64,000 nt of DNA from CAVPXC01 sp963709505 (GTDB lineage: Bacteria > Chloroflexota > Anaerolineae > JAAEKA01). The position numbers were made by a program, and so were the translations under genes. Of this stretch, positions 46,902 to 55,775 are shown one piece after another. The notes under the pieces were generated by a model. The model was not told the DNA's origin and made no database searches. It was given only the letters and a program-made list of their open reading frames with translations. How positions within the stretch are numbered: position 1 is the first letter of the stretch; each line of letters begins with the position of its first letter. The stretch covers positions 8,434 through 72,433 of the forward strand of contig CAVPXC010000030.1 of NCBI GenBank assembly GCA_963709505.1, written 5' to 3'.

Positions 46902-47351
46902 ATGCCCCCGGCCCTGATCGATACAAACGTCTTAGTCTATACGTTCGACCAGAACGACGCACCTCGACAGCAACGGGCGATTCAGGTCCTGCGTGCGCTG
47001 GAGGAAAGCTTCAGCGGCCGATTAACTGTGCAGTGTCTGGCGGAGTTTAGCTCAGTCGCCATGCGTAAACTGAGGCCGGCTATGAGTTCGGAGGACACCG
47101 TCGGGCAGGTTGAGCGCTTTCAGCGCATTTTCACGGTTTACGCACTAACGCCCATGATAATTCTGGAGGCGTTGCGCGGTGTGCGCACCTACCAGCTCTC
47201 CTACTACGACGCGCAACTTTGGGCTTCCGCGCAACTCACTCAAATACCTGTCGTCTTCAGCAAGGACTTCAACCAAGGGGTCTTGGAGGGGGTGCGCTTC
47301 GTTGATCCCTTTCCTCCCGAATTCAACATCGAGTTATGGCGGCGCGCGTGA
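46902..47351 (+). CDS. vapC: VapC-type PIN-domain ribonuclease toxin
   Basis: The 149-residue PIN protein has the acidic metal-site residues in order: Asp in LIDTNVLVYTFD, Glu in QCLAEFSSV, Asp in YYDAQLWASAQ and Asp in FSKDFN. ATG 46902 follows GGAAGGA. PIN toxins of VapBC modules cut tRNA or rRNA when the antitoxin is lost; the target cannot be predicted. Confidence 0.85.
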   Translation: MPPALIDTNVLVYTFDQNDAPRQQRAIQVLRALEESFSGRLTVQCLAEFSSVAMRKLRPAMSSEDTVGQVERFQRIFTVYALTPMIILEALRGVRTYQLSYYDAQLWASAQLTQIPVVFSKDFNQGVLEGVRFVDPFPPEFNIELWRRA

Positions 47352-47537
47352 ATGAGTTTGCGGTCAACGGGTGGCTTTCTCGTGCCCTCTGGTCCTTTGC
47401 GTGGTTCGCCTCTTAGCGGTTCAGGATTTCAGCGTTTCTGGGGTAAAATGGGACAAGGTGCGCGACTACGTGTCGTGGACTTTGGCCTGTTTCACTTCCG
47501 AGGTGTGTATTGCACCGCGTTCAATGGAGAATGCATT

Positions 47538-49160
47538 ATGACCCCGTCACCCGTTCCGTCACGAACGTCAGCTCGTGGTAGTCTTGGTCGCATCGGACTG
47601 CCCATGCCCATCAAGGACTTGGCCGCGCAACGATGGGACGTGATCGTCGTCGGCGCCGGCCACAACGGACTAGCTTGTGCCGCTTACCTGGCGCGCGCCG
47701 GCAAGAAAGTGCTGGTGCTCGAAGCCCGCGAGCGGGTCGGCGGCGCCTGCACGTTGGAGGAGCCCTGGCCGGGCTTCACGGTCTCGCCCTGTGCCTATCT
47801 GTGCGGGCTCTTGCATCCCCAGGTGATCGATGAGCTCGACTTCCCAGCCTGGGGCTATCACTGGACGCCGGCGACTTCCGGCATGTTCGTGCCGTTCGAG
47901 GATGGCAGCTACATCCAGCTGCCTGAGGACGACGACGCCTGCGAAACCGAGTTGCTGCGTTTTGCGCCGCAGGACCTGGCCGGCTGGCGCGCGATGGGCG
48001 ATGTGATGCGCCGCGCCCGCAACGCGCTGCGCCCCGTAAACCAGGCAGGTGAAACTCATTCGCCGGCCGACTTGTGGCTTGGTAAAGCGCCGAGCCGCGA
48101 GCAGATCGAGGAACGGCTCAAGGGCGACGCCGAGGCGATTGGCCTGGTGTTCGACTGGTCGATGGTGGAGTACGTCGAGCGCTACCTGACTGACGAGCGT
48201 TTACAGATGGCTTACCTGGGCCAGGGCGTGATCGGTACCTTTGCCAGCCCATTCGACAAGGGCACGGCCTCGGTGAACTACCACCACTCGAGCGGGCATC
48301 AGGGCGGACTAGCCGGAACCTGGGGCTACGTGCGCGGGGGTATGGGGATGGTGTCGTTTATCCTTTGCGATATCGCCCGCGATCTGGGCGCGGTGGTGAC
48401 TACGGGCACGCCTGTAGCCCGTATCCTGCCCGGCGAGGGCGTCGAGCTGGAGGGCGGCGAGCGCATCCATGCGCCGGTGATCGTGTCCAACGCCGACCCG
48501 CGCATGGCGCTGCGCCTGCTGGGCGACTCCGCCGATCCATCTTGGCGAGCGCAGGTCGAATCGGTGCCGATCGAAGGGTGCAGCATGAAGGTGAGCGTGG
48601 CCTTGTCTGAGCTGCCGAACTTCACGGCCCGGCCCGGCACAAACGGATCGCACCACTTCGGCCAGATCAACACGCCGTTGACCAAGCAGGAGTGGCAGCA
48701 GGCCTACGAAACCGCCCGCGCCGGCGGCCTGCCCGACCGGCTGTGGACCGAGCTATACTTTCAAACTGTATTTGACGACACGGTGTCGCCCCCCGGCACA
48801 CATCTGATGAGCGTCTTTGCGCAGTACGTCCCCTACAACTTTACCCAGGGCAACTGGGACGATTGGCGCGAGCGAGCCGGACAGGTGGCCCTCGAGTCTA
48901 TCGCTCGCTTCTGCACGAACATCCCCGACGCGATCCTACACTACGAGGTCATCGGCCCGCGCGACATTGAACAGCGGGTCGGCCTAACCGGCGGGCACAT
49001 CTTCCAAGGTGAGATCTTGCCCCAGTATCTGTGGGACAAACGCTTGAGCTATAAGACCCCCATGGACGGCGTCTACCTGTGCGGCGCGGCGACGCATCCC
49101 GGTGGCAGTGTAATCGCAGTCAATGGGCGGAATGCGGCGATAGAGATCTTAGGGCAGTGA
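47538..49160 (+). CDS. FAD-dependent oxidoreductase, phytoene-desaturase/PYROXD2-like
   Basis: Start ATG 47538 has GGAGA eight bases upstream; the frame is open further up, but there lies the VapC spacer. The 540-residue protein has the dinucleotide fold VVGAGHNGLACAAYLARAG and EARERVGGACTLEE near residues 36-70. It ends with the FAD-binding GVYLCGAATHPGGSV. It belongs to the amine-oxidase/phytoene-desaturase superfamily, PYROXD2 branch, whose substrates are mostly unknown. No carotenoid genes lie nearby, so carotenoid desaturation is not supported. Confidence 0.82.
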   Translation: MTPSPVPSRTSARGSLGRIGLPMPIKDLAAQRWDVIVVGAGHNGLACAAYLARAGKKVLVLEARERVGGACTLEEPWPGFTVSPCAYLCGLLHPQVIDELDFPAWGYHWTPATSGMFVPFEDGSYIQLPEDDDACETELLRFAPQDLAGWRAMGDVMRRARNALRPVNQAGETHSPADLWLGKAPSREQIEERLKGDAEAIGLVFDWSMVEYVERYLTDERLQMAYLGQGVIGTFASPFDKGTASVNYHHSSGHQGGLAGTWGYVRGGMGMVSFILCDIARDLGAVVTTGTPVARILPGEGVELEGGERIHAPVIVSNADPRMALRLLGDSADPSWRAQVESVPIEGCSMKVSVALSELPNFTARPGTNGSHHFGQINTPLTKQEWQQAYETARAGGLPDRLWTELYFQTVFDDTVSPPGTHLMSVFAQYVPYNFTQGNWDDWRERAGQVALESIARFCTNIPDAILHYEVIGPRDIEQRVGLTGGHIFQGEILPQYLWDKRLSYKTPMDGVYLCGAATHPGGSVIAVNGRNAAIEILGQ

Positions 49161-49182
49161 GTGTCACGAGTTAACATAAAGC

Positions 49183-49215
49183 AAAAGGACCTTTCTTCCG
49201 AGAAAGGTCCTTTTT
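49183..49215. terminator. bidirectional rho-independent terminator
   Basis: AAAAGGACCTTTC, loop TTCCGA, GAAAGGTCCTTTTT. It has A and T tracts on both sides and lies between convergent genes (oxidoreductase and DUF2283), so it can work on both strands. Confidence 0.92.
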
Positions 49216-49249
49216 GGTGTACGCACCACCCAGGCAAACGGATAGGAGG

Positions 49250-49450
49250 CTATGTGGTTTCAACCTGAACCACTCTCAACTGCTCTTCAGCAGTGCGCTT
49301 GCTAATCTCCAACATTTCAATGCCCACGACCTGGCCGTGTACGTCAAAGTCCAGAATGATTCCAGGCTTGACTTCTTCTGACTCGACGATTTCTCTTTCG
49401 TCTAGTCGCAGATAGAGGGCGTCGCTTTCACGATCAATTTTGAGTTTCAT
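49250..49450 (-). CDS. DUF2283 family small protein
   Basis: The 66-residue protein MKLKIDRESDALYLRLDE...GIILDFDVHGQVVGIEMLEISKR fits the DUF2283 pattern exactly (D-D-LY--L, then G---D-D--G-vvGIEil). Such proteins often sit beside DUF4258 or other toxin-like genes and may be antitoxins, but no partner is next to it: the gene upstream ends only eight bases away and is a sugar kinase fusion. It may be the last gene of that operon. Confidence 0.85.
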   Translation of the reverse strand: MKLKIDRESDALYLRLDEREIVESEEVKPGIILDFDVHGQVVGIEMLEISKRTAEEQLRVVQVETT

Positions 49451-49458
49451 TGCCGTGC

Positions 49459-51383
49459 TTATGGCTGCGAGAAAGTCGCCAGCGTCTCAAGATAATACTG
49501 CGGCAGGCCGATGTCATAGCGGCGGCCGTCCATCACCAGCCCGAGGAAGCCCTGCTCCTGGCGCAGACGGTCCAGCGCCGAGGTCAGCTGGAACTCGCCG
49601 CGCTCCCGGACGTTGTTGGCGATGTGTTCGTCCAGATAGTCGAAGATCTGGGGGCTGATGATGTACTGGCCGAAGACCGTCAGGTAGGTGTCGTCGGCCA
49701 GGCCAGGCACGCGCAGGCTGGTGCGGGCGTGGTCGAGCGTGGGCTTCTCGGCGAATTCGTTGACGCTCAACAGCTTGCCTTCCTCCAGCCACACGCCGGC
49801 CGCGGTGCCGAAGTTGGCGATGTCGCTCTCCGGTGTGGTACGCAGGCCGACGATGCTCGTGCCGTGCTGCTGGTATGCGTCCATTAGCTGCCCGGCGCAC
49901 GATACCGGCCCATCGGAGCGGTAGATGTGGTCGCCGAGCATCAGCAGGAACGGCTCACCGCCCACCGCCTCCTTGGCGCACCAGACCGCATGCCCGAAGC
50001 CTTGTTGGGTCGTCTGAACCACGAAAGTCACGCGACGGCCGATGTCCAGAATGCGTCGCGAGTACTCTTGGAAATGCCGGGGAAGCTTGTTGTAGTTCTC
50101 GATCGAGATCTGCTGGTTGAAGAACTTGCGGAAATCGTCGAGGTCATCCTCTTGGACGATGATGATGACCTGCTCGATGCCGGCGTCGATGGCTTCTTCC
50201 ACGATGAGCAAGATCGCGGGCTTGGCGATGCCATCTCGATCCACGATCGGGAAGAGCTCTTTCTTGGCCGCTTTGGTGGCGGGGAACAGGCGCGTGCCGA
50301 AGCCGGCGGCCGGGATGACCGCCTTGCGCACGCGCTGGCCGGGCCGCAGGGTGAGGGTGTAGGCTGGCAGGCCCAGATCGCGCTTGAGGATCTCGATCAC
50401 TGCCTGTTGATCGGCCTGGCTGCGCGCCAGGAACTGCGCGGTGCCGTCGCCCTGCGATCCCACGCCCTTGCCGCCCCAGATGTGCGGCTTGAGCGGCTCA
50501 TAGGACAGCACACGGTGCAGCTCCGGCGCGGTCAGCTCCTCCGGGCAGGCCGGGATGGCGTAGCGGTCGAAGAAAGCCTGCGCTTCCGCCATCAGGTTGC
50601 CGAGCCGCTGCGCGTCGGAGGCTTCGAGCGCGTCCATGGCCTGGGTAACAATGCGCTTGTTGATCGGGCCGAGCAGCTCGTGCACGCCCTGTTCCATGGC
50701 GTTTTCGGCGAACGGATAGCAGCGGTTCAGCCGGTTGAGGATCTCCATCGTGTCCTTCTGCGCCTGCAGGTCCACGACGACGAAGTTCAGATCCTCTTTG
50801 ACGTGCAGCTCGCTGGTGTCCAGCCGGTCGCCGTCGAAGACCATCAGCACCGGCCGGTTGCCGAAGGCGCAGCCTTGATCCATGCGGCCGCAGCGCGAGG
50901 GGGTGGTGATTTCGCCCTGGTACGCCAGCTCCATCTCGCCGCGCACGGTCAGCTTGAGGTCGTAGACCCGGTTGAACGCGCGCGCGGCCAGCACGCAGAT
51001 CGCCGCGCTGGAGGAGAGGCCCTTTTTCATGGGCAGGTCGGTCTTGAAGTTGTCGATCACCAGCCCACGCACGTGGTAGTTGGTGAGCACCTGGTAGGCC
51101 ACGCCGGCGACGTAGCTCCAGAAACCGCCCTCCTGCGCGACCTGCAAGCAGCACCTGCGGCTGCATCGGGATCTCGACCGGGCCATGGCGTACGCCGTCA
51201 GGGGTCGTCGTCGTCAGCACCAGGGAGTTGGGATGGGATGTCGACCTCGGCATAGATCCCCTGATCGGTGCCGCAGATCAGGGTGTAGCCATTTTCGATA
51301 TCGGCGTTGATGCGCCGGTAGCCGCCTGCCCAGTCAGAATGTTCGCCAAACAGGCAGATGCGGCCGGGGACGAAGAGTTTCAT
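49459..51383 (-). CDS. GHMP sugar kinase fused to a GalU-type sugar nucleotidyltransferase (two frameshifts)
   Basis: ATG 51383 follows AGGA. The N-terminal part begins LFVPGRICLFGEHSDW (GHMP motif 1). After breaks near 51230 and 51150 it has the ATP loop PMKKGLSSSAAICV (motif 2), GRMDQGCAFGN, and GGKGVGSQGDGTAQFL (motif 3). From about 50340 the nucleotidyltransferase part follows: VRKAVIPAAGFGTRLFPATKAAKKELFPI, IVEEAIDAGIEQVIIIV, LLMLGDHIYRSD and EFAEKPTLDHA, all GalU-like. One chain could thus phosphorylate a free sugar at C1 and activate it to an NDP-sugar, like plant and Bacteroides fucokinase/GDP-fucose pyrophosphorylase but in the opposite domain order. The TA operon upstream ends 9 bases away. 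Confidence 0.82.
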
Positions 51384-51392
51384 GGGGAGTCC

Positions 51393-51755
51393 TCATAAGA
51401 TCAGCGGCCGCTGACGGACTTGCTTGCGGTCAACAACCGTGAACTTCTTGTCCAAAGAAAAGCCCGGCTGTGCCAGAAGCCGCTCCAAGAAGTCAGCCGG
51501 TTCCTCTGGTGTCGCCGGGTCGAAGCGAAAGTAAACAATTCCGCCAGGAGCAGGCAGCTTCAATCGGAAAACGAGTTCGCCAAAGTCGCGATCAAAGGTC
51601 AGGATGATGCTTTCTTCCTTGGCGCCGCGCCTCAAGATGTTTTCATCCGAGTTTCCTGGGGAGTCGATGATCACGGCCGCGATGTCGTAGCCGGCTGCCC
51701 GCAGCCGTTTCACGCTTGGCAACGGGAAGTTTTCATCAGCCAAGAACTTGGTCAT
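51393..51755 (-). CDS. DUF5615 PIN-like toxin
   Basis: The 120-residue protein MTKFLADENFPLPSVKRLRAAGYDI carries the first acidic motif (ADENFP). GAKEESIILTFDRDFGELVF carries the second (T-D-DFG), both classical for DUF5615. It overlaps its DUF433 antitoxin by four bases (ATGA). It is a probable RNase toxin. Confidence 0.85.
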   Translation of the reverse strand: MTKFLADENFPLPSVKRLRAAGYDIAAVIIDSPGNSDENILRRGAKEESIILTFDRDFGELVFRLKLPAPGGIVYFRFDPATPEEPADFLERLLAQPGFSLDKKFTVVDRKQVRQRPLIL

Positions 51756-51988
51756 GCTGCTGGGAGAGCGTACAGGGCTTCCTCACGCATGCACTCCGCC
51801 GAGAAAGCAAAGATGGCGCGTAAGGCTTTGGATGAAAGGGTTGGGTAGCTATCCAGGATTTGTTGCTCTGTCCATCCCGCGGCAAATAGTCCAAGGATGA
51901 AATCCACCGCCAGGCGCGTTCCTTTGACGACTGGTTTGCCCAGCAGGATTCGGGAATCCGAGTGGATATAGTCTCGCCAGTCCAACAT
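51752..51988 (-). CDS. DUF433 antitoxin
   Basis: I start at ATG 51988 because GGAGAGG precedes it; the ATG at 52027 would add 13 poorly conserved residues. The 78-residue protein has DYIHSDSRILLGKPVVKGTRLAVDFILGLFAAGWTEQQIL, the DUF433 core with its HTH. It is followed by the DUF5615 toxin with a 4-base overlap. Confidence 0.88.
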   Translation of the reverse strand: MLDWRDYIHSDSRILLGKPVVKGTRLAVDFILGLFAAGWTEQQILDSYPTLSSKALRAIFAFSAECMREEALYALPAA

Positions 51989-52042
51989 TAGTGCCTCTCC
52001 TTTCAACTTTGACCGATCCGTCGCCATTCTATCCTAAAATTA

Positions 52043-52107
52043 GCTCGGGCCGGTCTCGGACCGAGCCCGCTGGATTCATCCACGGTTGCCAGGGAACCAG
52101 CGCATGG
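52043..52107. repeat. CGGTC-core hairpin and dispersed repeat
   Basis: CGGGC-CGGTC-tcg-GACCG-a-GCCCG (52046-52069) is a ten-pair hairpin of the CGGTC/GACCG family. It is followed by a second copy (52075-52107) of the TTCATCCACGGTTGCC repeat also found at 35168. It lies between the TA operon and the ThDP enzyme. Confidence 0.6.
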
Positions 52108-52168
52108 AAGTCTATACTGCGAACTTGCTCAATTCAGAGTATACATCGCACACCCGTTCCGTGCAAAG

Positions 52169-53940
52169 TCACATCGAAATCGATCCCTTGCGAAAGTCCG
52201 TCTGTCCCAGGATCGCATTGATCAGCACCGGCTTGCCGCTCGCGGCCGCCTGACGCGCTTGCTGCAGCACCTCACCTGCCAGCTCCGGGTCGTCCAGCTT
52301 GAACCCGATGCCGCCGAAGCCTTCGGCGACCCGGTGATAATCCGTGTGGCTAAGCACCGTGGCTACGTCGTCGCCCAGCATCTCGACCTGCTCGCGGGCG
52401 ATCTGCGACCAGCTGGCGTCGTTGCCGACCAGGGCGATGACGGCCAGGCCGTGGCGCACGAAGGTGTCGAACTCGGCCAGGCTGTAGCCGGCTGAGCCAT
52501 CGCCGTAGAGGATCCACACCTCGGCCTCGGGCCGGCACAGCTTGGCGCCCAGGGCAAAGCCCGCGCCAACGCCCAACGTGCCGAAGGGGCCGGGGTCCAG
52601 CCAGGTCAGCGGGCCGGGCGGCTGAACCGTGTACGAGGCCGTGGCCACAAAATCGCCGCCGTCGGCCACCAGGATGGTCTGCGGGCCGATTTCTCGGTCG
52701 AGCTCGCGCAACAGGTGCAACGGGTTGACGCAGGCGAACGGTGTAGGGGCAGGGCTTGCCCCGCCTGCCCGTTCGTCGGTGACCGGATCCAATGCCTGTC
52801 GGGCGATTTCGTCGTTGCGTGCCGTATCGCGTGAGCGGAGCTGGCCGAGCCAGGCTGGCCAGCGGTCGCCGTTGCTCGAATTGGCCGGCAAGCTGCCGCA
52901 GAAACAGCCCCGGATCGCCCAAAACGCCGATGTCGGGTTTGCGGTTCTTGTTTAAGTCCTCGGCGCTGCGGTTGGCCGAAACGTAGAACGCGCTGCGGCG
53001 GATGTGGTTGCCGTAGTCCAGGCGGAAATCGGCCGGCACGCCGGCCAGCAGGACCAGGTCGGCCTCCTTGAGCGCCTCGCGGCGTTTGTGGCGCAGCTGC
53101 AACGGGTGGTCACGGCCGAGCAGCCCGCGTGCCATGCCGGAGAGATAGACCGGCGCGCCGATCTGTTCCAGCGCAGCGGCGACTTCGGCGACGTGCGCCG
53201 CGTCCAGCGTGGCCTGGCTGCCCACGATTAATACCGGCCGTTGGGCTCGCTGTAGCCGCTCGGCCACCGCATCGCACCTTGCTGGCATCTGGCGTGAGCG
53301 GCTCGATCTGGAGCATCGGCCCGGCATGTTGCTTCTCGGCGCCGGCAAACATCCGGTTGACGTGCAATGCAAGATATGCATTGACCGCCTTCTGGCCGAT
53401 TGACTTCCCGCCGCGGCCAGTGCCGTAGAGTTTACGCACCATGCTTTCATCGTACAGCAGATCCACTGGGCACTCGACAAATACGGGACCAGGCACGTCG
53501 CTCTGCGCCTGGCGGAATGCCTCCTCCAGCGTGGGGACCAAATCCTTGACCCGGCGCACGGCCTTCGACCATTTAACCACCGACGTGAACAGCGACATCT
53601 GGTCGATATCCTGCAGCGCGCCGCGGCCTTGCAGCGCGGTGGGCGCGGCGCCGCCGATGACGATCACCGGCGATTGGGCCATCTGCGCGTTTTTGACGGC
53701 GGTCAGCGTGTTGGTGACGCCGGGGCCGGCTGTCACCGCTGCCACGCCGGGCCGGCCGGTCAAGCGGGCCGTGGCGTCGGCGGCGAAGACCGCGGTCGCC
53801 TCGTGGCGCGTGTCGATCACGCGGATGCCGGCGCGTTTGGCCGCCACCAGGATCGGCGAGATGTGCCCGCCGACCAGGGTGAAAAGAAACGGCACGCCCT
53901 GTGCCTTCAAGACTTCAGCGATGAGCTGTCCGCCGTTCAT
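52169..53940 (-). CDS. thiamine-diphosphate-dependent acetolactate synthase-like enzyme (two frameshifts)
   Basis: Start ATG 53940 (MNGGQLIAEVLKAQGV) is chosen; ATGs at 53961 and 53985 are possible. The N-terminal ThDP domain has the catalytic Glu in DTRHEATAVFAADA, VTAGPGVTNTLTAVKNAQMAQSPVIVIGG and the ALQDIDQ loop. After a break near 53280 come the middle domain (VLIVGSQATLDA, YLSGMARGLLGRDHPLQ) and, after one near 52870, the ThDP-binding domain with GDGSAGYSLAEFDTFVRHGL and VGNDASW. It resembles ILVBL/2-hydroxyacyl lyase-like and large acetolactate synthase proteins. No small regulatory subunit is present, so branched-chain synthesis is not assured. Confidence 0.8.
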
Positions 53941-54140
53941 AGGGCCTCGAGTTGCGTTCATAGATGGTGATCGATCCGGCGCCATGTGCTGTTTGGTCGG
54001 ATTTCATGGGTGGTTCGAATGGTTTGACTATGTTTAGAATTGTACTATACTTGTGCGATATATGGCTGAGCGATCGACCATGAAACTCGATTGCTGTCCG
54101 CATGGTACCACACGTTGATTTTCCCATAAAATTTCGGCGT

Positions 54141-54159
54141 GGTCGCCGGTTTACGGGTG
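54141..54159. repeat. 19-bp direct repeat, copy 1
   Basis: GGTCGCCGGTTTACGGGTG; copy 2 with one difference is at 54984-55002. The two bracket the TumE/HTH pair and may mark the edges of a mobile segment. Nothing else is evident between 53986 and 54179. Confidence 0.55.
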
Positions 54160-54179
54160 GGGTATGTGTGTTGGAGTAA

Positions 54180-54208
54180 TTGACAACATAGGCCTTTGCT
54201 GTTATCAT
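54180..54208 (+). promoter_or_regulatory. sigma70 promoter giving a leaderless tumE-like mRNA
   Basis: TTGACA (54180-54185), exactly 17 bases, TATCAT (54203-54208). The expected start site, about seven bases on, coincides with the ATG at 54216. There is no ribosome site, so a leaderless transcript is likely. Confidence 0.7.
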
Positions 54209-54215
54209 TTCCAAG

Positions 54216-54512
54216 ATGAAGGCTGTTGCACTGATTCGTCGTCGTCTCATTCTTGCTGCCGATGCATTTGTCGAGATTTCGGTGTGGCGTGTTCCACAGG
54301 CAGTATCGCCATCTGACCATCTCTTCAAATATCGGCTAGCTTATGTAGTCGATGGTGAATGCGTGCTGCGATACGACAACGAACGCGGCAAGGGTGAACA
54401 TCGGCACGTAGGCGCCGAAGAATTGCCTTACGTCTTTTCAACGCCCGATCAACTCATGATTGATTTCAGCGCCGATATTGCGAGGTGGAACGATGAACAC
54501 GGTCGTGCTTGA
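54216..54512 (+). CDS. TumE/DUF6516-like putative toxin
   Basis: The 98-residue protein has the DUF6516 order: RRRLILAADAFVEISVWRVP, HLFKYRLAYVVDGECVLRYDNE, the GEHRHVG His motif, and FSTPDQLMIDFSADIARW at the end. Its last 20 bases overlap the HTH gene. Base composition is poorer in GC than the core genes. It is a probable toxin of a TumE/TumA-type pair. Confidence 0.7.
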   Translation: MKAVALIRRRLILAADAFVEISVWRVPQAVSPSDHLFKYRLAYVVDGECVLRYDNERGKGEHRHVGAEELPYVFSTPDQLMIDFSADIARWNDEHGRA

Positions 54513-54900
54513 AGTTCGATCGCTGACCGAGACGCTTGCTGACGCAGCGCAAGTTATGAATACCGGTCGTGCAGAACACGAGGCGCATATTGGTTTCGCC
54601 ACCCCTGAGTTGTTGTGGCAGGTGCTCACTGGCAAACGATGGCAACTGCTCAAGGCCATGTGTGGTGCGGGACCTCTGTCGATTCGCGAGGCAGCTCGCC
54701 GTGTTGGGCGCGACGTGAAGGCAGTTCACGGTGATATCACAGCTATGCTCAATGCGGGTTTGCTTGATCGCACGGTGGACGGTCGCGTCGAATTCCCCTT
54801 CGAGGCCGTCAAAGTGGAGTTCATGTTGCAGGCCGCCCAGCATCAACAACCTGCGCGACCGAACAAGCCTGTGCACCGGACAGCCGATGGCCTTCGCTGA
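54493..54900 (+). CDS. HTH antitoxin partner (HVO_A0114/TumA-like)
   Basis: ATG 54493 follows GAGGTGG. The 135-residue protein has a winged helix-turn-helix in the centre (LLKAMCGAGPLSIREAARRVGRDVKAVHGDITAML, then VEFPFEAVKVEF), the pattern of the DNA-binding partner of DUF6516 proteins. The final 15 residues (RPNKPVHRTADGLR) read into a repeat-like element and are unlike the family, so the original stop was probably lost or replaced. Confidence 0.7.
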   Translation: MNTVVLEVRSLTETLADAAQVMNTGRAEHEAHIGFATPELLWQVLTGKRWQLLKAMCGAGPLSIREAARRVGRDVKAVHGDITAMLNAGLLDRTVDGRVEFPFEAVKVEFMLQAAQHQQPARPNKPVHRTADGLR

Positions 54901-55265
54901 CCTTGGCCACACTACGCCAGCTTGCCAGTCGATTCGTTTGGCAGGGTGGTGCAGCCGAGTCTGTTCGTCAAGCCAGTGGGCGCGGTCGCCGGTTTGCGGG
55001 TGCGGCGACGCCTATGCGAGCGGGTGACGGGTGACGGCGATTGGCCGCAGCTTCCAGAAAGCGGCTTGTCTGGTGTCACCGGGCTTAGTTCAACTCAAGA
55101 TTATCCTGCGATTCCCGCCGGACTTCGTGTGGCGGCTCTCATCCTGAACACCTGTCTGTCGTGATGAAGGTTGGCTTTGCCAATACGGTTCTCGCTTTGA
55201 CGCCCGCACGCCAGAGGAATCTTCTATTCCGTTAGCCCTTTTACTCCGAGACCGTTCGATCACAT
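54901..55265. other. non-coding stretch with repeat-like element
   Basis: The stretch from about 54870 to 55030 reads in shifting frames as VHRTADGL, FADLGHTTPACQS and VQPSLFVKPVGAVAGLRVRRR. This suggests a conserved, non-coding or decayed repeat rather than a gene. It includes the second 19-bp direct repeat (54984-55002). No gene is seen from there to 55265. Confidence 0.4.
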
Positions 55266-55273
55266 GCTCGGAA

Positions 55274-55302
55274 TTGCATTGTAGTATCCATTCGGATACA
55301 CT
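55274..55302 (+). promoter_or_regulatory. promoter with internal 6-4-6 operator, HigBA-type
   Basis: TTGCAT (55274-55279), 17 bases, TACACT (55297-55302). Inside the spacer lies the palindrome GTATCC-attc-GGATAC (55284-55299), the expected place for a HigA-type repressor. The ATG at 55311 is so close that the mRNA would be leaderless. Confidence 0.7.
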
Positions 55303-55310
55303 GTGTCCTG

Positions 55311-55400
55311 ATGAACACCTTTCTGCGCTCTGAGGAATTCGATGCCTGGCTCGCCGGCTTGAAAGACAAGATCGGACGGGCGCGGATAGCTAAGCCATGA
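55311..55400 (+). pseudogene. internally deleted HigB/Gp49-like toxin
   Basis: The 29-codon remnant MNTFLRSEEFDAWLAGLKDKI...RARIAKP has the N-terminus of COG3657 (RelE-superfamily) killer proteins, and its stop still overlaps the antidote start (ATGA). The about 70 residues between the RARIA motif and the C-terminus are missing in frame. It is inactive as a toxin. Confidence 0.65.
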
Positions 55401-55775
55401 CCAACTTTCGCCCCCTTCGATGCTGCCGATTATCTTGACGATGAGGAAACCATCGCGGAGTATCTAACTGCCGCACTGGAAGATCCTAATCCTGACGTGT
55501 TCCTGGCGGCAGTGCGCGATGTGGCGCAGCGCTCACGGCATGGCGCAACTAGCCAGAGATACAGGTCTCGGGCGCGAAGTCTCTACAAAGCACTTACGCC
55601 TGGCGCCAAACCTCGTTACGATACAATCCTCAAGCTCCTTCATGTCTTGGGGATCAAGCTCACAGCTTCTCCAAGCTCAGGGCAGGCACCTCAACCGGTG
55701 GGCGGCAGTGCGGTTGTCGCTGGCGGTGCAGACGGTGTGGGGCCGGTTCTTGTGCGCCATGAGAAGATCGGCTAA
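55397..55775 (+). pseudogene. HigA-type antidote with several frameshifts
   Basis: Corrected, it reads TNF-P-FDAADYLDDEETIAEYL, DPNPDVFLAAVRDVA, HGMAQLARDTGLGRESLYKAL and YDTILKLLHVLGIKL, the COG3636 putative addiction-module antidote with its HTH. Frame changes lie at the C-run near 55411, near 55525 and near 55575. Some may be read errors, but together with the deleted toxin the module looks dead. Confidence 0.65.

Noticed and set aside
47352..47537. 62-residue N-terminal extension of the FAD oxidoreductase
   Set aside because: It lacks similarity to the family and a GGAGA ribosome site supports the ATG at 47538.
47538..49160. Carotenoid biosynthesis gene
   Set aside because: The superfamily is broad, the closest pattern is PYROXD2-like, and no other carotenoid gene is present.
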